A DNA stretch of 43,101 bases, taken from contig BFEA01000398.1 of NCBI GenBank assembly GCA_003427395.1, positions 1,214,203-1,257,303 on the forward strand, given 5' to 3'. A program made the translations under genes and the position numbers. The DNA is from Chara braunii (taxonomy: Eukaryota; Streptophyta; Charophyceae; Charales; Characeae). The notes beneath the pieces are model-generated. The model was given only the letters and a program-made list of their open reading frames with translations, was not told where the DNA came from and did not search any database. Shown piece after piece: positions 31,858 through 41,700 of the stretch (its first letter is position 1; the number at the start of each line of letters is the position of its first letter).

Positions 31858-31977
31858 GTGGAAGCACCCTATGTAACTATTGGACAAATTGCATCAGTTT
31901 TTTTTTTCTTATACTTTGCAATTACGCCCTTTCTTGGTAAACTAGAAGCAAAACTTATCAAAAATCATTGTGCATAG
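31858..31977 (+). pseudogene. cob: Mitochondrial cob C-terminal fragment (cytochrome b)
   Basis: The open frame 31774-31977 contains, from 31858, VEAPYVTIGQIASVFFFLYF then AITPFLGKLEAKL and a stop. This matches the last transmembrane segment and C-terminus of plant-type mitochondrial cytochrome b, a subunit of respiratory complex III. The upstream 28 codons are unrelated, so the rest of cob is absent. The native stop appears to be kept or nearly so. Confidence 0.8.
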
Positions 31978-32013
31978 CTTTCATTTTGAATTGAATGTCA
32001 TGCATGATATGTA

Positions 32014-32051
32014 CCAATTACCCACCCGTTCGGGTGGGGTTTCAATCTTTC
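32014..32051. repeat. Organelle repeat module B with palindrome, second copy
   Basis: 38 bases identical to 29961-29998, including CCACCCGTTCGGGTGG. It lies between the cob and ndhC fragments, that is, at a mitochondrial/plastid junction. Confidence 0.85.
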
Positions 32052-32097
32052 TTGTTTTATAGTACGTGTGATAAATTGAGAAGCGGCTTGTTTCATT

Positions 32098-32322
32098 TCA
32101 TGCGTTGACAACATCTAAAAAAACAACAAACAAAATGAAATTATAGTAACGTATATGAAATTGAATCCATGCTTGTCCTTTAGGTTCAATTCCGGATTCA
32201 TAGCTAGTTAGCTTTTCAGGGCCAGAACGAATAGGTGCTAAAATTTCAGAAATAGTAAAAGCAAGAATAGGTACAATACCTGCTATAACCACAAAAAACC
32301 ATAAATAGTCGTATTCTTGAAG
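32098..32322 (-). pseudogene. ndhC: Plastid ndhC fragment (NDH complex subunit 3)
   Basis: Minus-strand frame with [20 protein letters not shown], then [18 protein letters not shown] and [18 protein letters not shown]. These are the first two transmembrane segments and the conserved loop of plastid NdhC; YESGIEP and QF-IRYY distinguish it from mitochondrial Nad3. After VVF the sequence diverges (LDVVNA) and ends, so the third membrane segment is missing. The N-terminal 14 codons are also foreign. NdhC is a membrane subunit of the thylakoid NAD(P)H dehydrogenase-like complex. Confidence 0.85.
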
Positions 32323-32335
32323 AGTTCCCATATTA

Positions 32336-32722
<387 letters not shown>

Positions 32723-32779
32723 TCAATCGAATGAGATTGAACTCTACACAGCCTGAAGGAACAACTCCCTTGGATCCCG

Positions 32780-32861
32780 GAGTGGATGTGACCGAAAATG
32801 TACGGTAGAAAGCCCAAAAAAAAGCTACAAAAAACATTACTACCCAATTCCATAATCGCAA
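32780..32861 (-). pseudogene. Possible mitochondrial cox3-like fragment
   Basis: The minus-strand frame 32658-32861 starts MRLWNWVVMFFVAFFWAFY. MFFVAFFWAF resembles the conserved FFFAFFWAFFH segment of cytochrome c oxidase subunit 3, but the next residues do not continue as cox3. The match is short and hydrophobic, so chance is possible. Confidence 0.25.
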
Positions 32862-32884
32862 CCTCCTGGGATCACTTCCTTGAC

Positions 32885-33162
32885 AATCGCCAGTCTCCAG
32901 ATGAATCGCCAGGCTAAAAATAACCTCCCAGAGCCTCTCAGAGTCTCAGGCCTCTGAGCACCAATCGCCAACCACTCCTGCACAACCCTAGTCAGGAGTG
33001 AGTCACCCTCTGTCCAATTCTTCTTGCCACACAGTCACAGCCACCACCCTTACTGACAACAACCCTGAAGATGATGAATCGCCATGAGACTCAACTCCAA
33101 CATCTCGCCAGATGATGATGGGTGCTCCAACTCATCAATCACTCCAGAGTCTGGATCCAATT
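32885..33162 (-). other. gypsy-A leader, PBS-proximal part
   Basis: Sequence between the organelle insert and the primer-binding site. It has short imperfect repeats with AATCGCCA (32884, 32900, 32963) and CTGGCGATT on the sense strand. No coding frame. Such leaders normally hold the packaging signal. Confidence 0.5.
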
Positions 33163-33174
33163 GCTCCGATACCA
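33163..33174 (-). other. Primer-binding site of gypsy-A
   Basis: Minus-strand TGGTATCGGAGC, one mismatch from the plant initiator-tRNA-Met primer site TGGTATCAGAGC, two bases after the LTR end (...ATAACA). It defines the LTR inner edge at 33177. Confidence 0.85.
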
Positions 33175-33176
33175 AC

Positions 33177-34419
33177 TGTTATGATTCTGGTTGTTTGTTG
33201 TCTGATGACCAACACTCACTCACATAGACTTCCAAGTATGCCCATACATACATAGAAGGAAGGGGAGAGGATAGGAGTATCACATGGCACAGGAAGAGAT
33301 AACACAGTGGAAGACTTGACCATGCGATATGACAGGGTACACTGAAAGTGCAATTCACTCCACTCAATCCTCACAACCAGTCATAGAGAAAAGCCGAGCA
33401 GATCACATCCAGGAAACAATGAAACGATGATAGTCCAGACCCAGTTACACATTGCTTATTAAACTCAGAGTCTCGAATTGTCAGGATAACTTCAGTACTA
33501 CAGTGCGCTGCTCAGAAATGAGCAGCGCTTCACTCCCCAACCCTGAGCAACCACCCGTAACACCCCTGAGCCCCTGAAACATCAAGCACCACCCTGATAC
33601 AGCCTCCAAAGGGAAGCGCCACCCTGAAACAGGCCTCTGAGGCCAAGCGCCACTCCGAGGATGAAGAAGAAGACCAGCGCCACAGTATCTGATGATGACG
33701 AGGTGTCGGAAGACTTCCCGGGTGGAAGTCTGCAGCAGCGCCACCAAACCCTGACAAGATGACCTCTGAGGAAGAAAGCTGCAGCTATGGCTGCAGCGTC
33801 AACACCCTGGAACCCCACTCCGGAGGAGGGTCCATCAGGGCACCAATCTCTCTCGCCTCCAGCAGACCTCTGTCAGCCCCTGCGTGCTGGCAGAGTACAG
33901 CGCAGGTCCCAGCTATGGCCGGCGGTCTGGCTATGCCTGTCTCCTTCCACGCTGAGCCGTCACCACTTCCGGTTCACGCGTAGCGCAGCAGCGATGTACT
34001 CGGTACCAACTGCCAAAAGCCCTGAACCAATGTGCCCATTCTATCTATAGACTACAACTAGCCTAGACTCGACCTAGACCCGACTGACTGACCGACCGGT
34101 ACCGTATCTGCTCCGGCCTCTCGGCTTCTACCGGACCCGGCTATAGGCTATAAGACCGTCTATCAGAATAGGCCCTTAGGGCCTGTCTGTCCTAGGGGTA
34201 GCCCGGGCCTGCTATTCACAGTTAGGGTAGCTGTAGGGAATCCTGTTAGTACCGGGCCTGTATTTTCCCCGGATTTGCAGACATATCCCTCACGAATTGC
34301 CCTTACAGGTAGGTCTCTCGGTTAGCCCTCAGCCAAACAAAATTGCGAATCTGTCCTACCTATAGTACAGCCTTGACAGAGAGAGGCTACAGGCAACCAG
34401 AAAACAGCAAGTCATTGCA
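33177..34419 (-). mobile_element. 5' LTR of gypsy-A (about 1.24 kb)
   Basis: TG...CA ends: the sense strand starts TGCAATGACTTGC at 34419 and ends CAGAATCATAACA at 33177, followed by the PBS. The U3 part (33881-34419) is repeated in the 3' LTR at 22334-22881. The remaining 704 bases occur once in the window. That part contains several AGCGCCACC-type motifs (33540-33750). Outside the right edge comes repeat R2, not gypsy-B sequence. Confidence 0.8.
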
Positions 34420-34423
34420 ATGT

Positions 34424-34640
34424 AATGACCTGCAGTATTACAGACTCAGAACTCTGCTGTTCTCCTGAGTTTTGCCACTGCAATGTGTGCCTTGCTGATT
34501 TTCCCGCTTTCTGCTGAGATTTCTAAGTCTGTGTGTGTGCATGCTTGCTGATTTCCCGTGTGCTTGTCTGAGTGCATGGTTTCTTCGGTGTGTGTGTGTG
34601 ACCCGCCAGGGTACTTGTCTGCTTGGAAGGCCCTCAAGCC
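34424..34640. repeat. Dispersed repeat R2, copy 2
   Basis: Homologous to 7083-7300 on the same strand, from GACCTGCA through CTCAGAACTCTGCTGT to GCTTGGAAGGCCCTC. Starts within a few bases of the outer edge of the gypsy-A 5' LTR, so gypsy-A appears to have inserted into or next to an R2 copy. Confidence 0.75.
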
Positions 34641-35219
34641 TGACACTTACCTGTGGCCATTCCTTGTGGGTTGCTGCAGTGTGTACTGGTTGGCTAGGCC
34701 TGCTTAGTTGAAAAGCACACTAGTAGTGGGTAGGGTAGGCCCACCTAGCTAGGAAAATACTCTAGTAGCGAGTAGGTAGGCAGAAGTAGACAAAAAGTTA
34801 GTACCTTTAGAGGCCTAGTAATTTAAAAAAATCTGGTAGCTCCAGGTCTAGGGGTACCAGTCCAGTAGTCTGAGTCCATGGCCTGTACTGGACGATATCA
34901 GACCTGCAATGATGTTTCCCTCTGAAAGGAGGAAGGTACCGGATGCTATGGAGGCTGAGCAGCCTGGAAGGTCACCGCCCAAGAGGCAAGCTGCCGGTAT
35001 ATCTTCGGGAGAGCACTCATTACTCTCCCTCATGTGCAGTGCGCAAGTTTGTCATCACACTGCTGGAGCGAGTGCTGGGAGCACCAGCACTGGGGAGTAA
35101 GCAGCCGGACTTGGCTGCCCACCTTGGCTATGGTGGAGCGCCCCAAGGAGGAAGGCTNCAGGGTGTAGGAGGAGGAGGAGGAAGAAGGTGGGCTAGGAGG
35201 AGATTGGCGCGGTACTTAC
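34641..35219. other. No recognisable gene; short unassigned frames
   Basis: TAG-rich tracts (CTAGTAG-type, 34720-34850). Overlapping frames of about 60 codons on both strands at 34848-35100 have no family motif. An N lies at 35158 in a GGA-rich stretch. A possible exon follows on the minus strand. Confidence 0.35.
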
Positions 35220-35331
35220 CTGGCTTTGGTGGACGGCACCTTGGCCTTCTTGGTGGGCGCTGCACCTGGAAGGCCCCAGTGCGGGTGGGCTGCTTCAAGG
35301 AAGGCTTCAGGGCAGAGTTACGCATGACTGC
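35220..35331 (-). CDS. Possible host-gene exon, unidentified
   Basis: Minus-strand segment of 112 bases between an acceptor-like sequence (pyrimidine-rich ...CCCCTCTACTCAG) and a consensus donor GTAAGT at 35214-35219. Of the three frames one reads KQPTRTGAFQVQRPPRRPR and another AAPTKKAKVPSTKAR; both are basic and neither is recognised. The first 22 bases are falsely duplicated by the adaptor artefact that follows. Splice-site strength is the only real support. Confidence 0.25.
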
Positions 35332-35462
35332 CTGAGTAGAGGGGACATGTCAGTTTTGCGTTGTCCTTTGAACATTGGGGCAAGGCCCCACTAGTTTGCC
35401 ATAGCCACCACCACCAGAAGGTGGTAGAAGCAGTAGGTCATCGCTATGGTGGACCTTATGTG
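35310..35462. repeat. 153-bp artefactual duplication, copy 1
   Basis: Identical to 35501-35653. Directly followed by the adaptor at 35463. The duplication is best explained by assembly through an unremoved mate-pair junction, not by biology. Confidence 0.9.
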
Positions 35463-35500
35463 CTGTCTCTTATACACATCTAGATGTGTATAAGAGACAG
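35463..35500. other. Nextera mate-pair junction adaptor (sequencing artefact)
   Basis: CTGTCTCTTATACACATCT followed directly by AGATGTGTATAAGAGACAG: two 19-bp Tn5 mosaic ends joined head to head, which is exactly the Nextera mate-pair circularisation junction. It is not genomic DNA of the organism. Confidence 0.97.
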
Positions 35501-35653
35501 GGGCAGAGTTACGCATGACTGCCTGAGTAGAGGGGACATGTCAGTTTTGCGTTGTCCTTTGAACATTGGGGCAAGGCCCCACTAGTTTGCCATAGCCACC
35601 ACCACCAGAAGGTGGTAGAAGCAGTAGGTCATCGCTATGGTGGACCTTATGTG
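35501..35653. repeat. 153-bp artefactual duplication, copy 2
   Basis: Second exact copy of 35310-35462, continuing after 35653 into new sequence (CTGCTGGCAGG). This continuing copy is probably the true genomic one, joined to the 35309 side. Confidence 0.9.
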
Positions 35654-35944
35654 CTGCTGGCAGGAAGTAGGAGACTCGGACATTGGTTCTGGCTCAGTCT
35701 TTCATTGTTATTATTATCATTTATTGAATGAAGAGGTTGGGGGAGATAAGGGGGATGAAGTGAGTTGGCGAGATGGAGTGGGATTCAAGATTGGTGTTTG
35801 CTGCTGTACGTCCTATTCTTCTTTCTTCCTCCTCCTTCGCCTATTTCTCTTTCCAGGTGCTTTCATTTCGTTTGCAATTGAACATATGCTTCCAAAGTGG
35901 CCCGGGACCACTTGCCTGGTCGGGCCATAAAGGAATAAAAAAAA

Positions 35945-36105
35945 AAATTATGTTTCAAGTTCACTTTTTATTTCAAATTTGGTAAAGAATTTGGCCCTGA
36001 GTCAAAAGTTACTCAGTTTATTTTTCTTCATAATATAGTTTTTTTTCGGATTTTGTTTTTTGTTTTTTGTTTTTGGCTGGGACCTCCCCTGGTCCTTGCA
36101 CAGCC
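35945..36105. repeat. Dispersed repeat R1, copy 2
   Basis: Homologous to 6130-6290: TTTATTTCAAATTTGGTAAAG and AATTTGG, then TTACTCAG, T runs and TTTTTGGCTGGGACC. Same strand as copy 1. A T-run of about 13 at 36167-36179 follows nearby. Class unknown. Confidence 0.6.
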
Positions 36106-36430
36106 AGGCCGCTAGGAGAAACAGGGTCACCCGCGAGGCCCGTCTGGTAGCCTATATTGAACGACTTTTTTTTTTTTTTGTCTCACTGCACTCCGAAATG
36201 GCCAGGATTGTACCATTTTGATTGTTGAAGTATGGGACGCTTTGTGTTAAAGATAGTGTGCTTTTGTGGGTGTTTGCATGCCATGTGTTTGATGTGTGTG
36301 GGGTTGTTGTGCCAGTGGATGTTGCTGGCCGATAATTTTCATGGCAGGGCCCTCAGTGTTTGTTGCTCATGCAACTTCTTCTCCTTCTAATTGGTGGTCC
36401 CTCGTGGCCTCATTTGTTCATCTCTGTCAG

Positions 36431-36484
36431 GTGGAGTTCGGTAATGTTGATGGCGATGGGACAGTCCCAGTTGAATCAGCTATG
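36431..36484 (+). CDS. Internal exon of an LCAT/phospholipase A-like host gene
   Basis: 54 bases (18 codons, phase 0 at both ends) reading VEFGNVDGDGTVPVESAM, preceded by TCTCTGTCAG and followed by GTAAGG, good acceptor and donor sites. VDGDGTVP-ESAM is the signature around the catalytic Asp in plant lecithin:cholesterol acyltransferase-like phospholipases (LCAT4/PLA type), which hydrolyse or transfer phospholipid acyl chains. Flanking exons of that family were not found: the downstream side meets an LTR of the gypsy-D family by 37540, and upstream lie repeats R1 and R2. It may be part of a large-intron host gene or an isolated exon remnant. Confidence 0.5.
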
Positions 36485-36900
36485 GTAAGGAGGTTTGCCC
36501 TTTGAGGCATGTCTCGACTCAACGGAGTAATAATTTGTCTTTCTGTCTCACACCCATCATAAAGGCATACTTGCATTGTGGCTTTCTGTATTGAACTGTA
36601 TTACAACTTTATGCTGTCAGATGCATCCTAGGAAGCCTAGTATGAGTTGGTGCTAAGAGAGTCTAACATATGTTGCAGGTGAGGTTTGATGAACTGTAAT
36701 GTCAAGTTGCATCTGCTAAGTCGCAGGTTCACAAGTAGTGTTTCATAGGCGCTTGTATGAATGGTCCACAATTTCTTTTTGTGGACTGATGAGTGTTGTT
36801 AGTTGCTTTGGCCCACAATTGGCAATTGTGCAATTGGCTGAAAAGCCAGCTGTGCAAACCTATCTTGCGTGGGATTATGACTGAATGCCTCTAAGTCAAA
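36485..36900. other. No recognisable gene; probable intron
   Basis: T/G-rich sequence following the donor site at 36485. It contains the near-palindrome CACAATTGGCAATTGTGCAATTG around 36810-36832 (stems CACAATTG/CAATTGTG). No exon recognised. Confidence 0.4.
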
Positions 36901-37540
36901 ATCTGTGCTTGCAGCAATGGCGTATGCCTCCTCGGATGACACATGACTGTTGATAGAACCAGCCCGTCTCTCCCTGAAAGCATAAGTTCGGAGTTGTCCC
37001 TCCTGCGGCGGAGCACTGACACCCGGGGGTTCTCTTCATCGCAATTTCGCTCGGGGAGTCAAACCCTTTGCAGACGACCTGCGCCTGTGCGCGCTTCCCT
37101 CTGGCCAGCGCCCGACCTCACCACGTGCCAGCCAGAGTGCCTCTGGCTCTGGCCTGCCTCTTTCCTTCATGGAATCTGGCTGGCTGGCGAAGCTGTGGCC
37201 TGGCTGGACTGGTGTGCCCTGTCCGAGTAGCTGTGCTCCAGGGGCCTTCCAGAATGTGCCTGGGGCTCAAAACTGTAAGAGTCCTGGGCCTCAGCATCTG
37301 AGGCTAGCAGCATCTTCAACTGCCAGGACCTACCTGGTAGTCGAAGATGCTGTGAGACAGCATCCAGCATGTGGGGCCCTTCTGGAAGCTCTCTTCCAGC
37401 AACCACCTCATGGAAAGCAACTGCCTCGGGGCCCACTGCACTCTGGGCCGAAAATAGGCCCATAGGGAAATGCACGGCCGCCTTCACTTAGGGCTGGCAC
37501 AAAATGGCCTTTGCGGTATGCTGAGGGGCAGATCCTTGCA
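36901..37540 (-). mobile_element. LTR fragment of the gypsy-D family
   Basis: Minus-strand start TGCAAGGATCTGCCCC at 37540, with the block GCCAGCCCTAAGTGAAGGCGG about 45 bases in, as in the LTR edges at 3728 and 6115. A weak purine tract (AAGTAAGAAA) precedes the TG. The left limit is a guess; there is no PBS or coding region nearby. Reads as a solo or truncated LTR. Confidence 0.45.
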
Positions 37541-38780
37541 TTTCTTACTTGCTGCACTTCCAAATTTAGAGTTGTGACATCAGACCCTTGGCTGCCGCTG
37601 GCCTCAACGATCCAGTACCTAACGACTGACCCCTATGACTTCTACAGACTTCTACGTACTGGTACCTGTATGGCCACAGCACAGTACCTACCTGGAAGTT
37701 TCTGTATGGCCTACTGTACGGTAACTACCTGGAAGTTCTGTAAGGCCTACTGTATGGTACCTAAGAGAGGCAATCATGCCTGCAGTGCGCCATGCACCAT
37801 TCCCCCAGTGCCCCATGTGCACGCACCCATGCAGCACCAGTGTGCGCCGTGTGCGATGTGGGATGCATGGTGTGGTGCATTTGTGACCAATGCGCTGTGC
37901 ACTGATGTGCCAGCCAGTGAGCAGGGATGAGCAGGTCGCACACATATGCGGCAGCGGTGCACTGCAGGTTGCTTCTGTCTTTTTTTTGCGTTTTTGGGGC
38001 CATGTTCGCAAGGTGGAGGTGGACGTCAATGTATGTGTGTGTGTGTGTGTGTCTGTGTTTTATCATGTTCGTTGTTTGCAACTCCAGGTACGCCACCATC
38101 GTCTGTATGTGCACAGTGCTAACGTGCTCGCTATACACTTTGACTGCAGAAGTTCAGAACTTCATATCAAATAGAAAGTTAGAAAGATTTGAGTTTCAAC
38201 TTTGAAAGCTCGATACAGCAAAGAATCGAAACTTCAAAAGCTGTGGAAATTTTCTTAGAGTGTCTTGAACTTCTTTTAATTCAGCCAAACGGGACTCAAC
38301 CCGCTTCTTTTTCCTTTTTTGTTTTTTGACTGTTCCAGCAAAAATAATAACTTCAAACAAGGATGGAATTGTGACAGGCAGCGCGGGTGGTTATGGTTTC
38401 TTACTTTAGAAGGATATGGAGGTCTAAGGTAGGGTCTGCACCCTCATGATCCGGTTGACAAAGGTTGCCGAGGGAAGGACGGCTGGTAGAGCAGCCTGGT
38501 TATGGACGACTTGGTGATGAGGACGAACGCAGTAAGGGTGCACTTGACCATGGATCGGTAGTAGTCGTGGCAAGGGCGGCGGGTGGTGGAGGTTGATGGA
38601 CGACACTAAGGCGTGGTTGCCATCATCCAATGAGGTTGTCCAGGTGACATGTTCGTCGTATTCTGCAGAAAGGCGGCGGCGATTGACGTCACGAAGTGAT
38701 GTGACCTGGGGTATGGATGTCACCTCAGCACACTGGACCAATGACCAATGGTAGGGACTGCCGTGGCAACTGGGATGCAT
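37541..38780. other. No gene; short repeats
   Basis: Two copies of a 37-bp unit with ACCTGGAAGTTTCTGTA-type sequence at about 37685-37765, a GT microsatellite at 38034-38052, and AT-rich sequence at 38150-38360. A 184-codon minus frame (38424-38978) has no motif and overlaps the next minisatellite, so I do not call it. Confidence 0.4.
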
Positions 38781-39272
38781 TGAGTTACCCTTCCGTCGTT
38801 GGCGGTCACCCCTCCATCCAAAGGTATTGGCGGTCACCCCTCTTGTCCAAAGGACATTGGCGGTTTCCCCTCTTCCCCAAGACATCGGCGGTGTGTCAAA
38901 GGTTCTACCATGCCCGCGAGGCGCCACCCCTCCATCTATGGCTTTGGCGGTGGGTCTCCGTGTTGTATCAACAGTCATACAAGTGAGGAGTTACCCTTCT
39001 ACCTTCCGGCTTTAGCGGCAGACCCTCTCTGCCAATTCAATCGTCAAGTATATTAGCAAGGGGCCACCCTCCCGCCTTTTGGCCCTCACGGCGGACCCTC
39101 GTTGCGAAGTTGCTAGACATGTAAACGCGGGGCCACCCCTCCACCTCTCGGTTTTGGCGGTGGACCCTTGGTTCTGAACGTTAATCCTGTAAACGAGGGG
39201 CCACCCGTCCACGTCTCGGCTTCGGCGGCGGACCCTTAGTGTCAAACTGTTAGTCATACAAGTGAGGGGGCC
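38780..39272. repeat. Diverged tandem repeat of about 69 bp
   Basis: Units with GGGGCCACCC-TCCACCTCTCGG-TTTGGCGGTGGACCCT, cores near 38916, 38985, 39060, 39129, 39197 and 39267, spacing 68-75 bp, plus shorter GGCGGTCACCCCTC units upstream. The later copies are more regular than the first. Confidence 0.8.
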
Positions 39273-39546
39273 CTACGTGCAGTTCCCTTTCTCCAGAGTC
39301 CCATCTGGACTCTGGCATTCGTCCCGCAATCGGTGGTGTCACCCCTACAAGGGCCTCTGCGCGAAGAATGGGTGACAATCCCACCTGCCGCTTCCTCCAG
39401 AACCAATTGACCAGACTGATATTGGGAAGGGCCGATAGAGAAAGTTGTAGTCGCTCAAGATGCAGGAGAGGTACTCTCAGACTAGCATGGAATAGTGAAG
39501 CCCTTCGAACCGAAGCCTTCCTTCTCCAGAGCATCAAGCAACAGTG

Positions 39547-39680
39547 CCTTGGAGCAGCAACCAGCTTACTACAACACCACCTTGGAGCAGCAACTAGCCT
39601 GCTGCAACAACATCCCAGAGCAGTAACCAGTCTGCTACAACAAAGCCTCAAAGCAGCAAACCAGTCTGCTGCGGCAACAC
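39547..39680. repeat. 33-bp minisatellite, open on both strands
   Basis: Four units starting near 39547, 39580, 39613 and 39646 (CCTTGGAGCAGCAACCAGC...). Because 33 is a multiple of 3, the repeat is open on both strands: plus reads LGAATSLLQHH-type 11-mers (frame 39368-39697) and minus reads CCSRLVTALGC-type 11-mers within a 236-codon frame (39250-39960). Neither frame shows a known domain, so no gene is called. Confidence 0.8.
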
Positions 39681-39697
39681 CCCGAAACAGGAAATAG

Positions 39698-40320
39698 CTG
39701 CTGCAGAGGTGAAAGCCCAGTGGGCCTGCTAGGAAGCATAGTAGCACCTTGAAGTTTCGGCGATTGAACCATTGCATAAACAGCAGCGCCTTGATGTCGT
39801 AAACAGCTGCTTGCTGCGAAAGCAATAGCGCAACCTTGCGCAGAAACTGCAGGACGGCTGCCGAGAAATCAGCAGTCCGGCTGTTAAGAAAGCAGCTACA
39901 CGGTTGCTGCATGCGGACTTGGAACAGCAGCAGCTGCCGCCGAGCACCGCACCAGCCCACAGTAGTAACTCAGCGGAGAGCAGTGCATCGAAGTCCACCA
40001 GTTGACTGTCCTTCCGGGTAACTCGCGAGCCCCTTGATCATTGTCACATAACATCATCTCGGCCCCTGGTCACCACACTCTTAATGCCTGGTCCATCAAC
40101 TCAACCGAACCTGGCCCCACAGCTGCATCACACGTCACCAATCAGGCAAGTAGTCTGTACACTCGGCGCTGCTAGAGCTTCCCACAATCCGTGTCATTCC
40201 CAGGCAGGGGCCAATCTCCTTCCCTCATCCTTTGTCTTCCCGTCGCCTCTCTTCTCCCCTTCGCTTCTCCTCCTCTCGTTCCCTTCTTCTACCCTGCACA
40301 TTCTCCCCATGCTTCCCCTA
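39698..40320. other. No recognisable gene
   Basis: GC-rich with CAGCAGCAGC-type patches to 39960, then pyrimidine-rich at 40240-40300. Open frames are composition-driven. Nothing else is supported. Confidence 0.35.
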
Positions 40321-40325
40321 TGGCC

Positions 40326-40395
40326 ATATCTGGCCGCAATAATGCCCATATCTGCCCGCAATAATCGCCGTATCTGGCCGCAATAACGGCCAGAT
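40326..40395. repeat. Tandem TATCTGGCCGCAATAA repeats ending in a perfect hairpin
   Basis: Three units about 23 bp apart (near 40327, 40350, 40372). The last forms a 9-bp perfect stem ATCTGGCCG/CGGCCAGAT with loop CAATAA (40372-40395). Related single motifs occur at 41045 (ATCTGGCCGCAATTACG) and 41869 (CCGCAATAACGGCC). Confidence 0.75.
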
Positions 40396-41100
40396 TCGGA
40401 AAGCAGAATGAGATGAGATGCAGGAGGAATGAAACAGAACAAAACAGTAAAAAAAAAGAATGACATGCAGAAAAAGCACGCGCTCGGCACAATCGGTGTG
40501 AGGGAAGCCAGGAAACTCGCTGAATTCATCATCGCAGTACGTGCACATTTAAGGAAATTTCTCCTCTGCTCCGCTTCATCCTACCACCATGACCAACTCA
40601 GCTCACGCACTGAGCTCAATGGCACGTATCTGGTTGTGAAAACAATCAGATTCAGCGCAAGCGCTAATGGCAACGTGAAACGTAAGTGAAGATAGCGAGA
40701 ATTTGAAATCATCGGTGTAGCGTACGTGCACCTAGGCCAGCACGTGTCACCTTAGCTCGATCACCCACTTGGGCAGCTCCCGTCCACTAAGGTGTATGTG
40801 CCCTCCTGCAGCACCAGCGATACGTGTTCGGACTCACACGACCAGCCCGCTACGGGCTCACAACGCGTCTGGCTGTGCTTGTGGCGGGCGTGAACCAGAA
40901 TGGAGATGGCGGCTACGAACGGAAAAGGAAGCTGTTGCTAGGTACACCAGGTAAGCATCTAGTTAGACTGTCTTCCCCCTTCGATCTTGCCCTCATCTCT
41001 CTCTTCGTCAATAACCTTCCTAGTAGTTCCTACTAAGTAGCCTAGATCTGGCCGCAATTACGTCTCAAATCAGTTGCCCCGCATAAGGGGGAAAAGAAAG
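40396..41100. other. No recognisable gene
   Basis: Mixed sequence with no supported frame. One relative of the TCTGGCCGCAAT motif lies near 41045. Confidence 0.35.
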
Positions 41101-41195
41101 AATATATGATAGTAATAGGAATTCAACAATAATAATGATGATAATGATAATGTAAATAATAGTAACTAATAATAATAGTAACTCGATAAAAGTAT
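41101..41195. repeat. AT-rich (AAT/GAT)n microsatellite
   Basis: Degenerate AATAAT/GATGATAAT array flanked by GTAACT repeats (41160-41190). Confidence 0.85.
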
Positions 41196-41400
41196 ACAAG
41201 CTATCTTTCCGGTCCGATACAGTCACGTCAACCTGCGGGATTCAGCGGTGTAGTCCGCGTGCGGCCCAAAACACAGTTCAAATATCGATGATTACAACAA
41301 TTTGTCCCCGTCACGGTCAACCTTGAGAAGGTTACCCGGGTCTCTGGACCCGGGCAAGCGACTCGTTGGATTCATCAGTGTAGCGCATGCGTGCCCAAGT

Positions 41401-41405
<5 letters not shown>

Positions 41406-41442
<37 letters not shown>

Positions 41443-41480
41443 CCCCGCTCTCTCCCCCCCGCTCTCTCCCCCCCGCTTTT
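41406..41480. repeat. (CT)n and CCCCCCGCTCTCT repeat
   Basis: A CT array (about 41406-41441) followed by three CCCCCC-GCT blocks and a T run. A 199-codon plus frame runs through it and through the CTT array but is low-complexity and is not called. Confidence 0.9.
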
Positions 41481-41639
41481 TTTTTTGTGCATGCATATCG
41501 TCAACGCCACAATGAAGCATGGATTGCCTGGCTGTTCCGTCCAACTTTCACCGGGTCATGGGGAGGCTGATCCCTCTCCACTCTCTCCGCTTCTTCTCCT
41601 ACATTGCCTTCTTCTTTGTCTTTCCGCTCCTCCAACTCC

Positions 41640-41700
41640 CTCTTCTTCTTCTTCTTCTTCTTCTTCTTCTTCTCCTTCTCCTCCTCCTCCTCCTCCTCGT
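41640..41700. repeat. (CTT)n/(CTC)n microsatellite
   Basis: CTT array passing into CTC repeats. Generates poly-Leu, poly-Phe/Ser or poly-Arg frames depending on the frame read, none of them real proteins. Confidence 0.95.

Noticed and set aside
35463-35500. Tn5/IS50 transposon end or a bacterial insertion
   Set aside because: Exact 19+19 head-to-head mosaic ends with a flanking exact duplication is the Nextera junction adaptor, not a natural insertion.
38424-38978. 184-codon minus-strand protein
   Set aside because: Overlaps the 69-bp tandem repeat, no family motif, no splice or start context.
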